Assembly: GCF_003946245.1 (NCBI RefSeq)
Contig: NZ_RHNN01000003.1
Span: 62,001-126,000 of the forward strand
Direction: 5' to 3'
DNA from: Levilactobacillus cerevisiae
GTDB lineage: Bacteria > Bacillota > Bacilli > Lactobacillales > Lactobacillaceae
Length of the DNA: 64,000 nt
In this document: piece by piece, positions 35,638 to 45,671 of the stretch
Position numbering within the stretch: the first letter of the stretch is position 1
Layout of the letters: the number at the start of each line of letters is the position of its first letter
Position numbers and translations under genes: made by a program
Notes under the pieces: generated by a model
The model's database searches: none
What the model was told of the DNA's origin: nothing
What the model saw: only the letters and a program-made list of their open reading frames with translations

Positions 35638-36453
35638 ATGGCACAATCCAGAGAAGAGATTGAACACAACCAAGAATCACTGAACAAGTTCAAGTTGGAC
35701 TGGTTCAGCTTGGCTGGTAAAGTTGCAATCATCACCGGTGGTAACACCGGGCTGGGCCAAGGCTACGCTGTAGCCATGGCTGAAGCGGGCGCAGACATTT
35801 TCATTCCAACATTTGGGACTGAAGGTTGGGACGACACCCGTGCATTGATCGAAAAGCGTGGCCGTAAGGTTGAATTCATGGATGTGGATTTAACTGAAGA
35901 TGGTATCGCTGACAAAGTTGTTACTAAGGCAATGGCAACCTTTGGACACATTGATATCTTGGTAAACAATGCCGGGATGATCAAACGGAACCCTATTCTT
36001 GAATCAAAGGATAAGGATTGGAATCAAGTTATCGCGATTAATTTGTCCGCCGTTTATCACATGTCCTTGGCTGTATCCAAAGAATTTGCTAAGCAAAAGT
36101 CGGGGAAAATCATCAACATTGGTTCAATGTTGTCCTTCCAAGGTGGGAAGTTTATCCCATCTTACACCGCTGCTAAGCATGGTGTTGCCGGCTTAACTAA
36201 GGCCTTTGCAAGTGAAATGGCTGCTTACAACGTTCAGGTTAACGCAATTGCACCGGGTTACATCAAGACGGCTAACACAGCACCTATTCGCTCTGACAAG
36301 TCACGAAATGATGAAATCCTCGGCCGGATTGCTGCCGGACACTGGGGCGAGCCTTATGAATTGATGGGTATCTCAGTATACTTGGCAAGCAACGCTGCTA
36401 ACTACATCAACGGTGCGATCATTCCGGTTGATGGTGGTTACTTGGTTCGTTAA
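35638..36453 (+). CDS. kduD: 2-dehydro-3-deoxy-D-gluconate 5-dehydrogenase
   Basis: Short-chain dehydrogenase reducing the KduI product to 2-keto-3-deoxygluconate. NAD loop ITGGNTGLGQGYAVAMAEAG at about 32-51, LVNNAGMIKR near 105, and the catalytic SxxxY-K as SMLSFQGG..YTAAKHG near 160-180. 271 residues with a slightly long N terminus. CGGAGGTAA precedes the ATG. Confidence 0.9.
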   Translation: MAQSREEIEHNQESLNKFKLDWFSLAGKVAIITGGNTGLGQGYAVAMAEAGADIFIPTFGTEGWDDTRALIEKRGRKVEFMDVDLTEDGIADKVVTKAMATFGHIDILVNNAGMIKRNPILESKDKDWNQVIAINLSAVYHMSLAVSKEFAKQKSGKIINIGSMLSFQGGKFIPSYTAAKHGVAGLTKAFASEMAAYNVQVNAIAPGYIKTANTAPIRSDKSRNDEILGRIAAGHWGEPYELMGISVYLASNAANYINGAIIPVDGGYLVR

Positions 36454-36466
36454 TTATGTGAAGAGT

Positions 36467-36498
36467 AAATACAGAGTTTATCTCTGTATTTATTTTTT
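36467..36498 (+). terminator. Internal terminator between kduD and kdgT
   Basis: AAATACAGAG (36467-36476) / CTCTGTATTT (36482-36491), perfect 10-bp stem, then ATTTTTT. It divides the run into kduID and kdgTKA parts. Confidence 0.75.
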
Positions 36499-36548
36499 GG
36501 AAATTTTGTGAAAATGTTTCAAAAATTCGAAATGTGCAGGTAGATATT

Positions 36549-37568
36549 ATGAAAATTAAAAAGAATATTGAAAAAATACCTGGTGGAATGATGGTTGTTC
36601 CTTTAGTTTTGGGAGCGATTATTCATACCATTTGGCCAAAAGCTGATCTGGCGTTAACTGGGGTTACAGGTTCTTATATGGTAGGTACTTCAGTTATCCT
36701 GTTTATTTTCTTCTTTGCCGTTGGTACGAACATTAATTTGAAGTCTTCCGGGAAGATTGCAGCAAAAGGTGTCACTCTATTATTGGGGAAAGTTCTGTTA
36801 GCAGCTCTTATTGCAATTGTTCTTAACATGTTTATTCCCAAACAAGGGATAACCACAGGTGTTTTCACCGGACTTTCCGTCTTAGCTGTTCTTGCTGCTT
36901 TCAATGCTTCAAACGGTGGCTTATATGTTGCATTAATGACGACGATTCCTAACCGAGATGTTGATGTCGCTGCATACCCATTCTTCAGTATTCAATCGGG
37001 ACCATTCTTTACGATGATTACTTTAGGACTTGCGGGTATTGGTGCATTCCCTTGGCCAGCACTTGTTTCAACCTTAGTACCTTTCATCTTAGGGATGATT
37101 GTTGGTGGTTTAGACCACGAAATGCGTGATATGTTTAGTCCGTTACAAGGTGGATTAGTGCCGTTCTTTGCCTTCACTATTGGTTATAGCCTGAACTTAG
37201 ACATGATTTTACAATCTGGTTTGGTTGGTATCATGATCGGTGTTCTGGTTGTCTTCGTTTCTGGTTACGTTCTGTACTTGCTGGATCGCTACTTAGTTCG
37301 GTCAGATGGTTTAGCGGGTTGGGCAGCTTCTTCAACTGCTGGTGCAGCAGTTTCCGTTCCTATTGTTATTGCACAGATGAATCCTGCATTTAAGTCAACT
37401 GCCGGTTCAGCAACAGCGATTGTGGCAACGAGTGTTTTAGTTTCTGCTATCTTGACACCAATTGTTACGATGTGGTATTACCGTCGATTGGTTAAGCAAG
37501 GTAAAGTGACGCCGGTTGAAAATTCAGAAACGAATACTTCAACGGACGTGAAAACGAAAGAGGCTTAG
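36549..37568 (+). CDS. kdgT: 2-keto-3-deoxygluconate permease
   Basis: 339-residue membrane protein with about ten hydrophobic segments. KIPGGMMVVPLVLGAIIHTIWP at the N terminus, FAVGTNINLKSSGK, AFNASNGGLYVALM and SSTAGAAVSVPI are the KdgT-family blocks. It imports KDG with protons, feeding KdgK. The ATG at 36549 follows GCAGGT at proper spacing; a GTG at 36534 is weaker. The charged hydrophilic tail after the last helix is rich in T, N and K and is not conserved. Confidence 0.9.
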   Translation: MKIKKNIEKIPGGMMVVPLVLGAIIHTIWPKADLALTGVTGSYMVGTSVILFIFFFAVGTNINLKSSGKIAAKGVTLLLGKVLLAALIAIVLNMFIPKQGITTGVFTGLSVLAVLAAFNASNGGLYVALMTTIPNRDVDVAAYPFFSIQSGPFFTMITLGLAGIGAFPWPALVSTLVPFILGMIVGGLDHEMRDMFSPLQGGLVPFFAFTIGYSLNLDMILQSGLVGIMIGVLVVFVSGYVLYLLDRYLVRSDGLAGWAASSTAGAAVSVPIVIAQMNPAFKSTAGSATAIVATSVLVSAILTPIVTMWYYRRLVKQGKVTPVENSETNTSTDVKTKEA

Positions 37569-37603
37569 ATAATTTCTAAGTGTAGTTAGGATAGTGATGA
37601 ACA

Positions 37604-38566
37604 GTGGCTGAATTTTTAACAATTGGAGAACCTATGGCTGTATTTGCAGCGGAAAACACAGACGTTTCCTTAGTTGACGCGTCAGATTTCCAAAAATATT
37701 TGGCTGGTGCCGAACTGAATGTTGCCATTGGAATCTCCAGACTGGAACATACCACAGAGTATATTTCATCCGTGGGTACAGATCCGTTTGGGCAATACAT
37801 TATGAAAGCCGTTGCTAACTCTGGTGTGGGAACACATTATTTGGATAGTAATCCTGACTTTTGGACAGGTTTTTACTTAAAACAACGTGTAAGTCATGGT
37901 GACCCATCAACGTATTACTTCCGTAAAAACTCAGCGGCGGCTAACTTTAATCGTCATAGATTAGATGACATTGATTTTAGCAATATCAAGATTGCACATC
38001 TTTCAGGTATTTTTGCAGCTTTGTCACAGAATGATTTGGAAGTTTTAAATGATTTGAGTGCACAGCTCGTTGAGCACAAGATAACAGTAACCTTTGATCC
38101 TAACTTGCGACCAGCACTCTGGTCTAGTCAGGAACGAATGATTGAGGTGACTAATGAGCTCGCAAAGCAGGCTACCATTGTGATGCCAGGTATTAACGAA
38201 GGTGAAATTCTAATGGGTTCTCGTAACCCAGAAGACATTGCCGACTTTTACTTGAATCAGAGTGCTTTGACTGAAACTGTTATTGTGAAATTAGGACCGG
38301 ATGGCGCATTGATTAAGCAAAGAGATGGTTCGCAAGAATTAGTTTCAGGCTTTAGAGTTGAAAAAGTTGTGGATACAGTTGGCGCCGGTGATGGATTTGC
38401 AGTTGGCTTTATTTCTGGACTTCTTGAAGATAAAACGTTACGCGAATCCGTGAAGCGTGGATGTGCGATTGGGGCGTTGGCCGTTATGTCACCGGGTGAT
38501 AATGATGGCTATCCGACACCAGATCGGCTGCATGAGTTTTATAAGCAGCAAGCAGCACTAAGTTAG
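37604..38566 (+). CDS. kdgK: 2-dehydro-3-deoxygluconokinase
   Basis: PfkB-family sugar kinase making 2-keto-3-deoxy-6-phosphogluconate. FLTIGEPMAVFAAE at the N terminus, LAGAELNVAIGISRLEH (about 35-51), FDPNLRPALW near 165 and the ATP/anion site DTVGAGDGFAVGFISGLL near 255. 320 residues, starting with GTG at 37604 after GGATAGTG. It lies between the permease and the aldolase. Confidence 0.9.
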   Translation: MAEFLTIGEPMAVFAAENTDVSLVDASDFQKYLAGAELNVAIGISRLEHTTEYISSVGTDPFGQYIMKAVANSGVGTHYLDSNPDFWTGFYLKQRVSHGDPSTYYFRKNSAAANFNRHRLDDIDFSNIKIAHLSGIFAALSQNDLEVLNDLSAQLVEHKITVTFDPNLRPALWSSQERMIEVTNELAKQATIVMPGINEGEILMGSRNPEDIADFYLNQSALTETVIVKLGPDGALIKQRDGSQELVSGFRVEKVVDTVGAGDGFAVGFISGLLEDKTLRESVKRGCAIGALAVMSPGDNDGYPTPDRLHEFYKQQAALS

Positions 38567-38588
38567 ATTGATAAGGGGCTAATTGATT

Positions 38589-39242
38589 ATGAAGAGAGCA
38601 GATTTATTAACAAATATGATTAATACCGGTGTGATCGCCGTTATTCGAGCAGAAACGCCAGACAAGGCTGTTAAAGTAGCTGATGCTGTGATTGCAGGTG
38701 GCGTTACAGGGCTAGAATTAACTTACAGTGTTCCACACGCTGACACAGTAATCAGTGAGCTTGTTAGCAAGTATGCTGATACCAGTGTCGTTGTTGGGGC
38801 CGGAACGGTACTAGATGCGACGTCTGCACGGCTAGCTATTGTTGCAGGTGCACAGTTCATTGTCAGCCCAACGTTTGACAAAGAGGTTGCATTGATGTGT
38901 AACTTGTATCAAGTACCATATGTTCCAGGAACTTATACAATTACAGAGGCCCAAACAGCTTTGAAGTTTGGCTCCGAAGTGGTTAAATTGTTCCCTGGTG
39001 CAATGGCTGGAACTATTGCGATTAAAGAATACCATGGTCCATTCCCATATCTTAATGTGATGCCTTCAGGTGGCGTTAATGTTGAGAATATGAGTGAGTG
39101 GTTTGAAGCAGGTGCCGTTGTTGTTGGTGCGGGTGGCGGTTTAACCGCTCCAGCAGCAGACAACGACTTTGCCGGGGTAACTCGGAACGCCAAAGAATAC
39201 ATGGACGAATATAATCGCATTAAGGACGTTCAGTTAGCTTAA
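38589..39242 (+). CDS. kdgA: 2-keto-3-deoxy-6-phosphogluconate aldolase
   Basis: Class I aldolase splitting KDPG to pyruvate and glyceraldehyde 3-phosphate. GVIAVIRAETPDKAVKVADA, the catalytic glutamate in GLELTYSVPHAD (about 46), VVGAGTVLDATSARLA and the Schiff-base lysine in EVVKLFPGAMAG (about 135) are present. 217 residues from the ATG at 38589 after AAGGGGC. Last gene of the block, followed by a strong terminator. Confidence 0.92.
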   Translation: MKRADLLTNMINTGVIAVIRAETPDKAVKVADAVIAGGVTGLELTYSVPHADTVISELVSKYADTSVVVGAGTVLDATSARLAIVAGAQFIVSPTFDKEVALMCNLYQVPYVPGTYTITEAQTALKFGSEVVKLFPGAMAGTIAIKEYHGPFPYLNVMPSGGVNVENMSEWFEAGAVVVGAGGGLTAPAADNDFAGVTRNAKEYMDEYNRIKDVQLA

Positions 39243-39256
39243 TCTAGATTTTCAGA

Positions 39257-39286
39257 AAGCCACCGCGCACTCCTGGTGGCTTTTTT
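39257..39286 (+). terminator. Terminator of the kdg operon
   Basis: AAGCCACC pairs with GGTGGCTT around a 10-base loop, then six T. Confidence 0.9.
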
Positions 39287-39441
39287 AGTTCCTAAAGGTT
39301 ATGTGGGTAAAATTTTACAGTGGATACGGTGCTGACATAAGTAGAAGAAAAGAAACGGTAAAGCCTCCCCAAAATAATTTCTATTCTCAACCCTCATGTG
39401 ATACGATGAACGAGAATAAAAATTTGAAAGGGTGAATCTCT

Positions 39442-40191
<750 letters not shown>

Positions 40192-40224
40192 GCTGTTAAG
40201 CCTATCAATAAGTTGAAACGAAAA

Positions 40225-40251
40225 AACGCCTGAAAATTCAGACGTTTTTTT
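40225..40251. terminator. Bidirectional terminator between convergent genes
   Basis: AACGCCTGAA pairs with TTCAGACGTT (one mismatch) with A-run and T-run on either side; it overlaps the last codons of the minus-strand acetyltransferase gene. Confidence 0.8.
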
Positions 40252-40768
40252 GATACTCACTTTTCAATTTTGAATATACGACCGCATCAGTGTATCCATT
40301 AAGAGCGGGGATATGCTGGCGTAAGATGCCGTCTTGATGATAGTGATTCCGTACCGCAACTTGGCGGCTGGCGTCATTCTTTAAAGCCGCTAACAGGCTG
40401 ATTTTGACCAAATCCAGCTGTTCAAAGCCAACCTGTTCCGTGAGCGCTAAACTCCGGGACATGATACCCTGACCCCGAAATTCGCGGCCTAACCAATAGC
40501 CGACGTCCGCATGATGATCCTTGAACTCGTGCAGGTCAATCATCCCCGCCGGCTGGCCCGCAACCCAAATGACCGACAGCCAGAGCTGCTTGTCCGCAAT
40601 CCGCCCCTGGCAGTAGCGCAGAAAAATGCGTTCATCTGCTATGGTCAGGGTCGTTGCAGCCCAGGGCAGCCAATGCGCTAAATTCGTTCTATCCTGATCG
40701 ATCAGGGTAAAGAGGGGCCCAGCGTCCGTGGTCAGCGGACTTTTCAGTTCAATTTTCTGTGCGTCCAT
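40238..40768 (-). CDS. GNAT-family N-acetyltransferase (RimL/RimJ-like)
   Basis: 176-residue acetyl-CoA-dependent transferase. VGYWLGREFRGQGIMSRSLALT (about residues 94-115) is the acetyl-CoA loop, followed by VKISLLAALKNDASRQVAVRN. The N-terminal LAHWLPWAATT motif is typical of the ribosomal-protein-serine subfamily, but many members modify small amines, so substrate is open. The ATG at 40768 gives a normal N terminus; a GTG five codons upstream is possible. Confidence 0.8.
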   Translation of the reverse strand: MDAQKIELKSPLTTDAGPLFTLIDQDRTNLAHWLPWAATTLTIADERIFLRYCQGRIADKQLWLSVIWVAGQPAGMIDLHEFKDHHADVGYWLGREFRGQGIMSRSLALTEQVGFEQLDLVKISLLAALKNDASRQVAVRNHYHQDGILRQHIPALNGYTDAVVYSKLKSEYQKNV

Positions 40769-40832
40769 GAGGGAACATCTCACTTTACTTTTTCTCGAGT
40801 TTACGCGCTTGCCTGGTGAAAGTCAAAACGAA

Positions 40833-40880
40833 AAAATCCCAGTCGACCGTTGGCTTTAACCAACCGTTGACTGGGATTTT
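40833..40880 (-). terminator. Terminator of mntH
   Basis: AAAATCCCAGTC pairs with GACTGGGATTTT and encloses a second stem CCGTTGG/CCAACGG. Strong in the minus direction. Confidence 0.9.
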
Positions 40881-40887
40881 GAGGTGG

Positions 40888-42264
40888 CTACTTCACTAAG
40901 CCCACCGTATTTAAAATCAGGTAAATGTTTAAAATAATTAAGATGACTGCAATGATCCAACCGAGAATTCGGCTCCAAGTTCGGTTAGCGAACTCGCCCA
41001 TCAGGGTCTTGCTACTGGTGAAGATTACCAGTGGAATCATGGCAAATGGTAACGCGATACTCAGGAAGACTTGCGAGAGCGTCAGTAGGTTTTCAATCTT
41101 TGCTTCGTTACCGTGGTAGATAATGGCGAAAATAATCACTGGTGTCACGGAGAGTAGCCGAGTAATCAACCGTTGTGCCCAGAGCGGCATCTTCAAGTTG
41201 ATGAACCCTTCCATGATGATCTGCCCAGCCAACGTCCCAGTAATGGTGGAGCTTTGCCCGGAAGATAACAGGGCTAAGGCAAACAGCATACTTAGAATTG
41301 GGCTGGCAATCGCCCCAACAATTTGGCTATCTGATAGAGCGTTGAACAGGTCCACGAAGCGACCGAGGTCACTGTTGGTCCCAAAGAACAGGGCAGCTCC
41401 CAAAATCAGCAGCAGACTGTTAACCACGAAAGCCAAAGTTAATTGAATGTTCGAATCGATCGTGGTGAACTTGATGGCTTGGGCCACACTCTTGCGGTCC
41501 TTGCGATCAAAACTCCGGGTTTGTGAAATGGATGACCCCAGGTACAAATCATGAGGCATCACGGTGGCCCCGACAATCCCTAAGGACAGGTAGAGCATGC
41601 CGTGATTTGAAATGATCGTGCTGGAAGGAATGTACCCTTCCAAGACTTCGGTCATGTGGGGCTGTGCCAGAATCACTTCGTACAGGAAGACGAAGAGGAT
41701 GACGGCCACCAACGTTGCCACGATGGCCTCAATTTTCCGGAAGCCTAACTTCATTAAGACCAACAGGACCAGAACGTCCATGGCGGTGATGATGATCCCG
41801 ACAATCAACGGGAAGCCAAACAACAACTTCAGGGCAATGGCGGATCCAATAATTTCGGCAATATCGGTTGCCATAATAGCTAATTCAGTAACGATCCATA
41901 GGAAGAAACCGGTGCGCTTCCCCGTATGTTCACGGGTCAACTGGGCCAAATCCTTCCCGGTGACAATCCCTAGCCGAGCCGACATGGCTTGTAAGAGCAT
42001 GGCGACTAAGCTGGACAGCAGAACCACAGTTAGCAAAGTGTACTTGTACTGGGCACCACCGGCGATCGACGTGATCCAGTTCCCGGGGTCCATATACCCC
42101 ACGGCAATTAAGGCGCCGGGGCCGGTATAGGCGATTAGGGTCCGCCAGAAGCCCGCGTTTTGTGGTACTTCCACCGTCCCATTGACTTCATCCAGGCTCT
42201 TCTGGTCGTTCCCGGTTGACTGAATCATATGGTGCTTCTTTTCGTCGGTTTCATGATTCTTCAT
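40888..42264 (-). CDS. mntH: NRAMP-type divalent metal (Mn2+) transporter
   Basis: 458 residues with eleven to twelve hydrophobic segments. The metal site in TM1 is [15 protein letters not shown] (about 57-71) and in TM6 [13 protein letters not shown] (about 235-247), both intact; these Asp-Pro-Gly and Met-Pro-His motifs define NRAMP proteins. The hydrophilic first 25 residues are rich in H, D, E and K. AGAGGGAT precedes the ATG. A good promoter lies about 150 bases upstream, leaving a long leader. Confidence 0.93.
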   Translation of the reverse strand: MKNHETDEKKHHMIQSTGNDQKSLDEVNGTVEVPQNAGFWRTLIAYTGPGALIAVGYMDPGNWITSIAGGAQYKYTLLTVVLLSSLVAMLLQAMSARLGIVTGKDLAQLTREHTGKRTGFFLWIVTELAIMATDIAEIIGSAIALKLLFGFPLIVGIIITAMDVLVLLVLMKLGFRKIEAIVATLVAVILFVFLYEVILAQPHMTEVLEGYIPSSTIISNHGMLYLSLGIVGATVMPHDLYLGSSISQTRSFDRKDRKSVAQAIKFTTIDSNIQLTLAFVVNSLLLILGAALFFGTNSDLGRFVDLFNALSDSQIVGAIASPILSMLFALALLSSGQSSTITGTLAGQIIMEGFINLKMPLWAQRLITRLLSVTPVIIFAIIYHGNEAKIENLLTLSQVFLSIALPFAMIPLVIFTSSKTLMGEFANRTWSRILGWIIAVILIILNIYLILNTVGLVK

Positions 42265-42421
42265 AAAATCCCTCTTTTCTATTGGCTTAGAAATTCAGGT
42301 AGTCGATTGACTTCTGCCTTTCCTGGTGAACGCGAGTCAGCGTCAGCGTGGCGTAAATGGTGCGAATAATGGCAAAATTTAACGAAGCTAACTCTTGTGA
42401 CGCGCTTCAATTCCATTCGTA

Positions 42422-42449
42422 AGTATAGGCTATTTGGCCGTAATGTCAA
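42422..42449 (-). promoter_or_regulatory. Promoter of mntH
   Basis: On the minus strand, TTGACA (42449-42444) and TATACT (42427-42422) are 16 bases apart. It predicts a leader of roughly 150 bases. I saw no clear MntR box or yybP-ykoY fold. The region 42450-42795 is AT-rich and holds nothing I can identify. Confidence 0.6.
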
Positions 42450-42795
42450 CCTCATTGGAGATAATTTTTGGCGACCCAAAAAAAGTTTTTTATATTCGGA
42501 TAATTGATATTTTATATTTGGGAGCAAGTAATAGTGAGCCGTAAAAAACAGTGTGGTGACGGTTTCATGGTTGGTCTGACAAAACGTGTGAAAAAAGGGG
42601 CAATTCATTTGCGTTTAACGGTTGACCTACCGGACTATGGATACGACTTATTTCAAGATTAGAACCTGCTTACCCTTAATGGGAGAAAATATTTTTTGAT
42701 CAAAGAATTACGGGCCTGTTCTAGTGGTGATCGAAAGCTGGGAAAGGCAAAGAAAACGGTTCGTTGCGTTAGATTAAAAACAAAGTACAGATGAG

Positions 42796-42828
42796 CTAGT
42801 TCCCAAAACTAGATGATTGCGTTATAAT
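42796..42828 (+). promoter_or_regulatory. Candidate promoter and operator of degV
   Basis: TATAAT at 42823-42828 is an exact -10 box. CTAGTTCCCAAAACTAG (42796-42812), a palindrome with 6-base arms, covers the expected -35 position, so it could be a regulator site. Confidence 0.4.
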
Positions 42829-42875
42829 CATAATTAATATCCAAGCGTGAAACTAGCAGAAACGAGGTAACACCC

Positions 42876-43730
42876 ATGCAATCAGAGAAAATTGCGATTT
42901 TAGTTGATTCTTGTTCGGATGTTCCGGAGGAAGTATTAGAGGCTGCCGACATGGCGTTGATGCCGATGAACGTAGTCTTTCGGGACCGCGTCTACGAAGA
43001 CCGATTAACGATTACGCCAACCGAATTTTACCGCCGCCAGGCTACAGAAAAGGCCACCACGGCAAGTCCCACGGGTAAGCGGATTTTGGATGCCCTGGAA
43101 CGTATTCAAGCGTCAGGGTATACCCAGGTGATTGCCGTCTGCATTTCGGCGGCATTGTCTGGAACCTTTCAGGAGACGCAATTGTTGGCGGCTGATTCGC
43201 CGCTGAAGGTCCACGTGATTAACACGCATAGCGTTGGTATCGGTAGTGGCTTTGCGGCCATCTATGCGGCTAAATTACGCGATCAGGGTCTGGGCTTTGA
43301 TGAGATTGTGGCGGAAGTAGAACGCGTCACGAATCAGACGAAAGTGTTCTTTTATGTACCCAGTTTAAAATATCTACAAGCCGGCGGACGGATCGGCAAG
43401 GTCGCTGGTATGGCTGGCACTTTATTAAATGTGAAGCCGATTATTTCTTGTGATCCGGAGGGTGTCTATTATCCCATTGCCAAGGTCCGCGGCGCCAAAC
43501 GGACGATTGGTAAACTGTTGGATTTGGTGAGTGACGCCATTGGTGACGCAACTCGAGTCAACGTTGCGGTATGTGATGGCGCCGACCCAGACTTGCGCCA
43601 ACGGGTGTTGGACCAATTAAAAGTAGCACATCCGAACGTAACGGATTGGTATGCCGGCGACGTGTCACCAGCGTTAGGCGTGCACACGGGACCAGGGTTG
43701 ATTGGTGTGGGCGTCCAGGTGTTGGACTGA
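42876..43730 (+). CDS. DegV-family fatty-acid-binding protein
   Basis: 284 residues. N-terminal ILVDSCSDVPEEVLE, then TTASPTGKRILDALE, VICISAALSGTFQET (about 88-103) and YLQAGGRIGKVAGMAGTLLNVKPI are the DegV blocks that bind a fatty-acid carboxylate. Proteins of this kind (FakB) present exogenous fatty acids to the kinase FakA; no fakA is in the window. ACGAGGTAA precedes the ATG. The gene is monocistronic. Confidence 0.88.
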   Translation: MQSEKIAILVDSCSDVPEEVLEAADMALMPMNVVFRDRVYEDRLTITPTEFYRRQATEKATTASPTGKRILDALERIQASGYTQVIAVCISAALSGTFQETQLLAADSPLKVHVINTHSVGIGSGFAAIYAAKLRDQGLGFDEIVAEVERVTNQTKVFFYVPSLKYLQAGGRIGKVAGMAGTLLNVKPIISCDPEGVYYPIAKVRGAKRTIGKLLDLVSDAIGDATRVNVAVCDGADPDLRQRVLDQLKVAHPNVTDWYAGDVSPALGVHTGPGLIGVGVQVLD

Positions 43731-43884
43731 TTAGTTGGCTGGAAAATGCGGTTGGCTTTGCCTGTAGGCGGTTTTTTAGGGCTGACAGGCATGTGGACCA
43801 ATTGTGTATTTAAATCGCTGTGAAGCTATGTGATGGCCGATGGGATGATGCACAAGAGATTGCCTTAGACTTTTAAGCTTGCTC

Positions 43885-44096
43885 TCGTCGATATATTTCG
43901 GAGGCCAATTGAGGGCTGAAATGACCAAGACGAATGTGGCCATTTGCTGGACCGTGTTAGTGGAGTCGGAGGTAGTCAAGCACGACACCTGTGTCGGTGC
44001 TGTTAGCTGGTGGTTTTCCAGCTTTACAGCACGGAATTGTTTTAGACCGTTAGTCTTGCTCTCGCCACTAAATTCCGAGCCTGGCAGCCTCCGAAA
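43885..44096. repeat. Inverted-repeat-bounded intergenic segment
   Basis: ATTTCGGAGGCC on the left faces GGCAGCCTCCGAAAT on the right, giving 10-base arms 190 bases apart, with inner hairpins (GTTAGCTGG/CCAGCTTTAC; AATTCCGAG-type). It directly abuts the PAL-A copy at 44097. Unlike the other repeats I see no second copy in the window. No gene is present. Confidence 0.4.
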
Positions 44097-44212
44097 TGTG
44101 CTACGAGAGGCAACTGGTTCCGCTTAACGGCATAGCGGAAACGCCCCAGACCCGGGGTCATTCCCGTTATGCCGTTAATGCTCGCCAGTTAAGCGCCTCT
44201 CTCCGCACTCTT
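44097..44212. repeat. PAL-A palindromic element, copy 3 (inverted)
   Basis: Reverse-complement orientation of the 2.1-kb copy. GAGAGGC/GCCTCTC outer arms, AACTGG/CCAGTT, and an inner stem CCGCTTAACGGCATAGCGG-type with CCCAGACCCGGGG at the tip. The sequence AACTGG..GAGCATTAACGG is shared with copy 2, but most stem bases differ in pairs. Confidence 0.7.
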
Positions 44213-44218
44213 ATACAA

Positions 44219-44300
44219 AAAAGCCACGATTCGCGTCGTGGCTTGAGGGGGGATACGAGCAGGGTTAGATACTTTGGGGGAGTGCTAATTACTGCTCGTA
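44219..44300 (-). ncRNA. Possible short minus-strand transcript ending in a terminator
   Basis: On the minus strand, GCACTCCCCCAAAGT (44284-44270) is followed by CGTATCCCCCC and a perfect stem AAGCCACGA/TCGTGGCTT with six T. The same GCACTCCCCC-AAA lead-in precedes another minus-strand stem near 45.8 kb. A peptide of 17 codons (44349-44296) is open upstream but has no good ribosome site. It may be a small RNA or the relic of a small toxin-type gene. Confidence 0.35.
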
Positions 44301-44517
44301 AAGAGTATTAAGATTTGGTACGACTTCGTTAGCAACAGTCATTGTTACTAACTTGATTGTAGTGTAACCCCTAATTGGATTAGGTGCAATTGATTGGTTT
44401 CATAAATTTACTAATAACGGGGTTGGCCGTCAATCGTTGGTAAACTTAATGGCTGTTTCCACCTGATAAGGGTAATTTGAAAGCGTTGGTTGCGAAAAAT
44501 AACTGGTAGTCTTAATT

Positions 44518-44560
44518 GGTAGCTCATTCCCGGCATAGTAGGGATTTGAGCTACCTTTCT
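44518..44560 (+). terminator. Stem-loop in the degV-dedA gap, possible terminator
   Basis: GGTAGCTCA (44518-44526) is exactly complementary to TGAGCTACC (44547-44555), followed by TTTCTT. No gene directly precedes it. Confidence 0.4.
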
Positions 44561-44685
44561 TACGCAGCCAGCATGTCAATCGCGGCAAGAGTTACTGACA
44601 AACGCACGATTAAACGTATAATGGAGAGCAGATATATAGTAGAGACATGTGGTAACGACAGCTTGGACTAGGTGGGAGACTGGCA

Positions 44686-44757
44686 ATGATTTTTGTCACG
44701 GGCTGCCGCGGTAAAAATCTTGTTGAAGAATCTGATATTCGGTTAATTACCTGTTAA
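44686..44757 (+). other. Foldable leader segment with a 23-codon open frame
   Basis: GATTTTT and AAAAATC (7-base exact arms) enclose an 18-base GC-rich loop. A 23-codon frame (MIFVTGCRGKNLVEESDIRL..) starts at 44686 with AGGTGGGAG eight bases upstream. Either a small peptide or structured leader RNA upstream of the DedA gene; neither is established. The rest of 44560-44960 shows only a TATAAT box at 44904. Confidence 0.25.
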
Positions 44758-44989
44758 CCATTTATAGTGATCCTTTCGATGAAAGCTTAGTTTTGATGGG
44801 GTTTGGTGAGCTGGCTGATTGTGAGCGCCCAGTGTAGCTAGTCAGCGATGGTAATGGTAGACATTTAGCCCAATCCGTGGGGGCCGTTTTCGTAAGGATG
44901 GCTTATAATCAAAATAGGATGAATTCACTTTTAATATAAGCTTTATTATAAGAGAGCCGTAACTATGGTTGTGGCAGAGGGAGATTTTT

Positions 44990-45643
44990 ATGAGTTTAAT
45001 CACGTTGATTTGGGAGGTCGTGTGGCACCCCTTAACGGTTCTGGTGCCACTGACAAATCAGCTGGGCACCGGCATCTATCCCATTTTATTCTTTTTAATC
45101 TTTTTGGAGTCGGGTATGCTGATCTTTTCCTTCATCCCCGGCCAATCCCTCCTCTTCATGGTGGGGTCGATTGCGGCCAATCCCAGTTCCCGGCTCAATA
45201 TCTGGCTACTTGTCTTGATGTTTACGATTGCGGCGACAGCTGGCTCGGCAGTCAAGTATTTGACGACCCTAAAGTGGGGCGACCATCAGGAAAAATTAAT
45301 TGCGCGCCTCCCGGATCAAAAGGTGGAACAGGCGACGGCGGTCTTTACCCGAAATCAGGATCAGACGCTGTTGATTGGCCGTTTTATTCCGTTTGTCGGA
45401 TTGTTTGTGCCCATCATTGCCGGAACGACGGACATGAACTGGCGCCAATTTCGCTTCTATAATTTACTAGGAAGTTTCATCTGGGTCTTTAGTTGCTCGG
45501 CGGTCGGCTACTTCTTTGGCAACACGCCGTTTATTCGGCAAAACTTCACCTGGTTGTTCATTGGCCTGCTGGCGATTCCGTTCTTGGCACGGCAAGGGTG
45601 GCAGCATTATCGGACGATTAAAATGGCTAAGAGCCATAACTAG
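44990..45643 (+). CDS. DedA-family membrane protein
   Basis: 217 residues with about five hydrophobic segments. LFFLIFLESGMLIFSFIPGQSLLF (about 32-55) and the signature LLIGRFIPFVGLFVPIIAGTTDMNWRQFRFYN (about 130-160, given here in part) identify the SNARE-associated/DedA family, implicated in lipid carrier recycling and membrane potential. The glutamate in FLES and the arginine in GRFIP are both present. The ATG at 44990 has GAGGGAG; an upstream ATG at 44969 lacks it. Another long frame over the same bases is a shadow. Confidence 0.87.
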   Translation: MSLITLIWEVVWHPLTVLVPLTNQLGTGIYPILFFLIFLESGMLIFSFIPGQSLLFMVGSIAANPSSRLNIWLLVLMFTIAATAGSAVKYLTTLKWGDHQEKLIARLPDQKVEQATAVFTRNQDQTLLIGRFIPFVGLFVPIIAGTTDMNWRQFRFYNLLGSFIWVFSCSAVGYFFGNTPFIRQNFTWLFIGLLAIPFLARQGWQHYRTIKMAKSHN

Positions 45644-45671
45644 GCGGGCCTACTAATTGCATAGAATACAG

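Noticed and set aside
42265-42421. yybP-ykoY manganese riboswitch in the mntH leader
   Set aside because: The leader is long enough, but I could not find the conserved loop motifs, so it is left as an unexplained leader.
44965-45462. A 165-codon frame overlapping the DedA gene
   Set aside because: It lies in another frame over the membrane protein, has mixed composition without domains, and the DedA frame carries the conserved family motifs.
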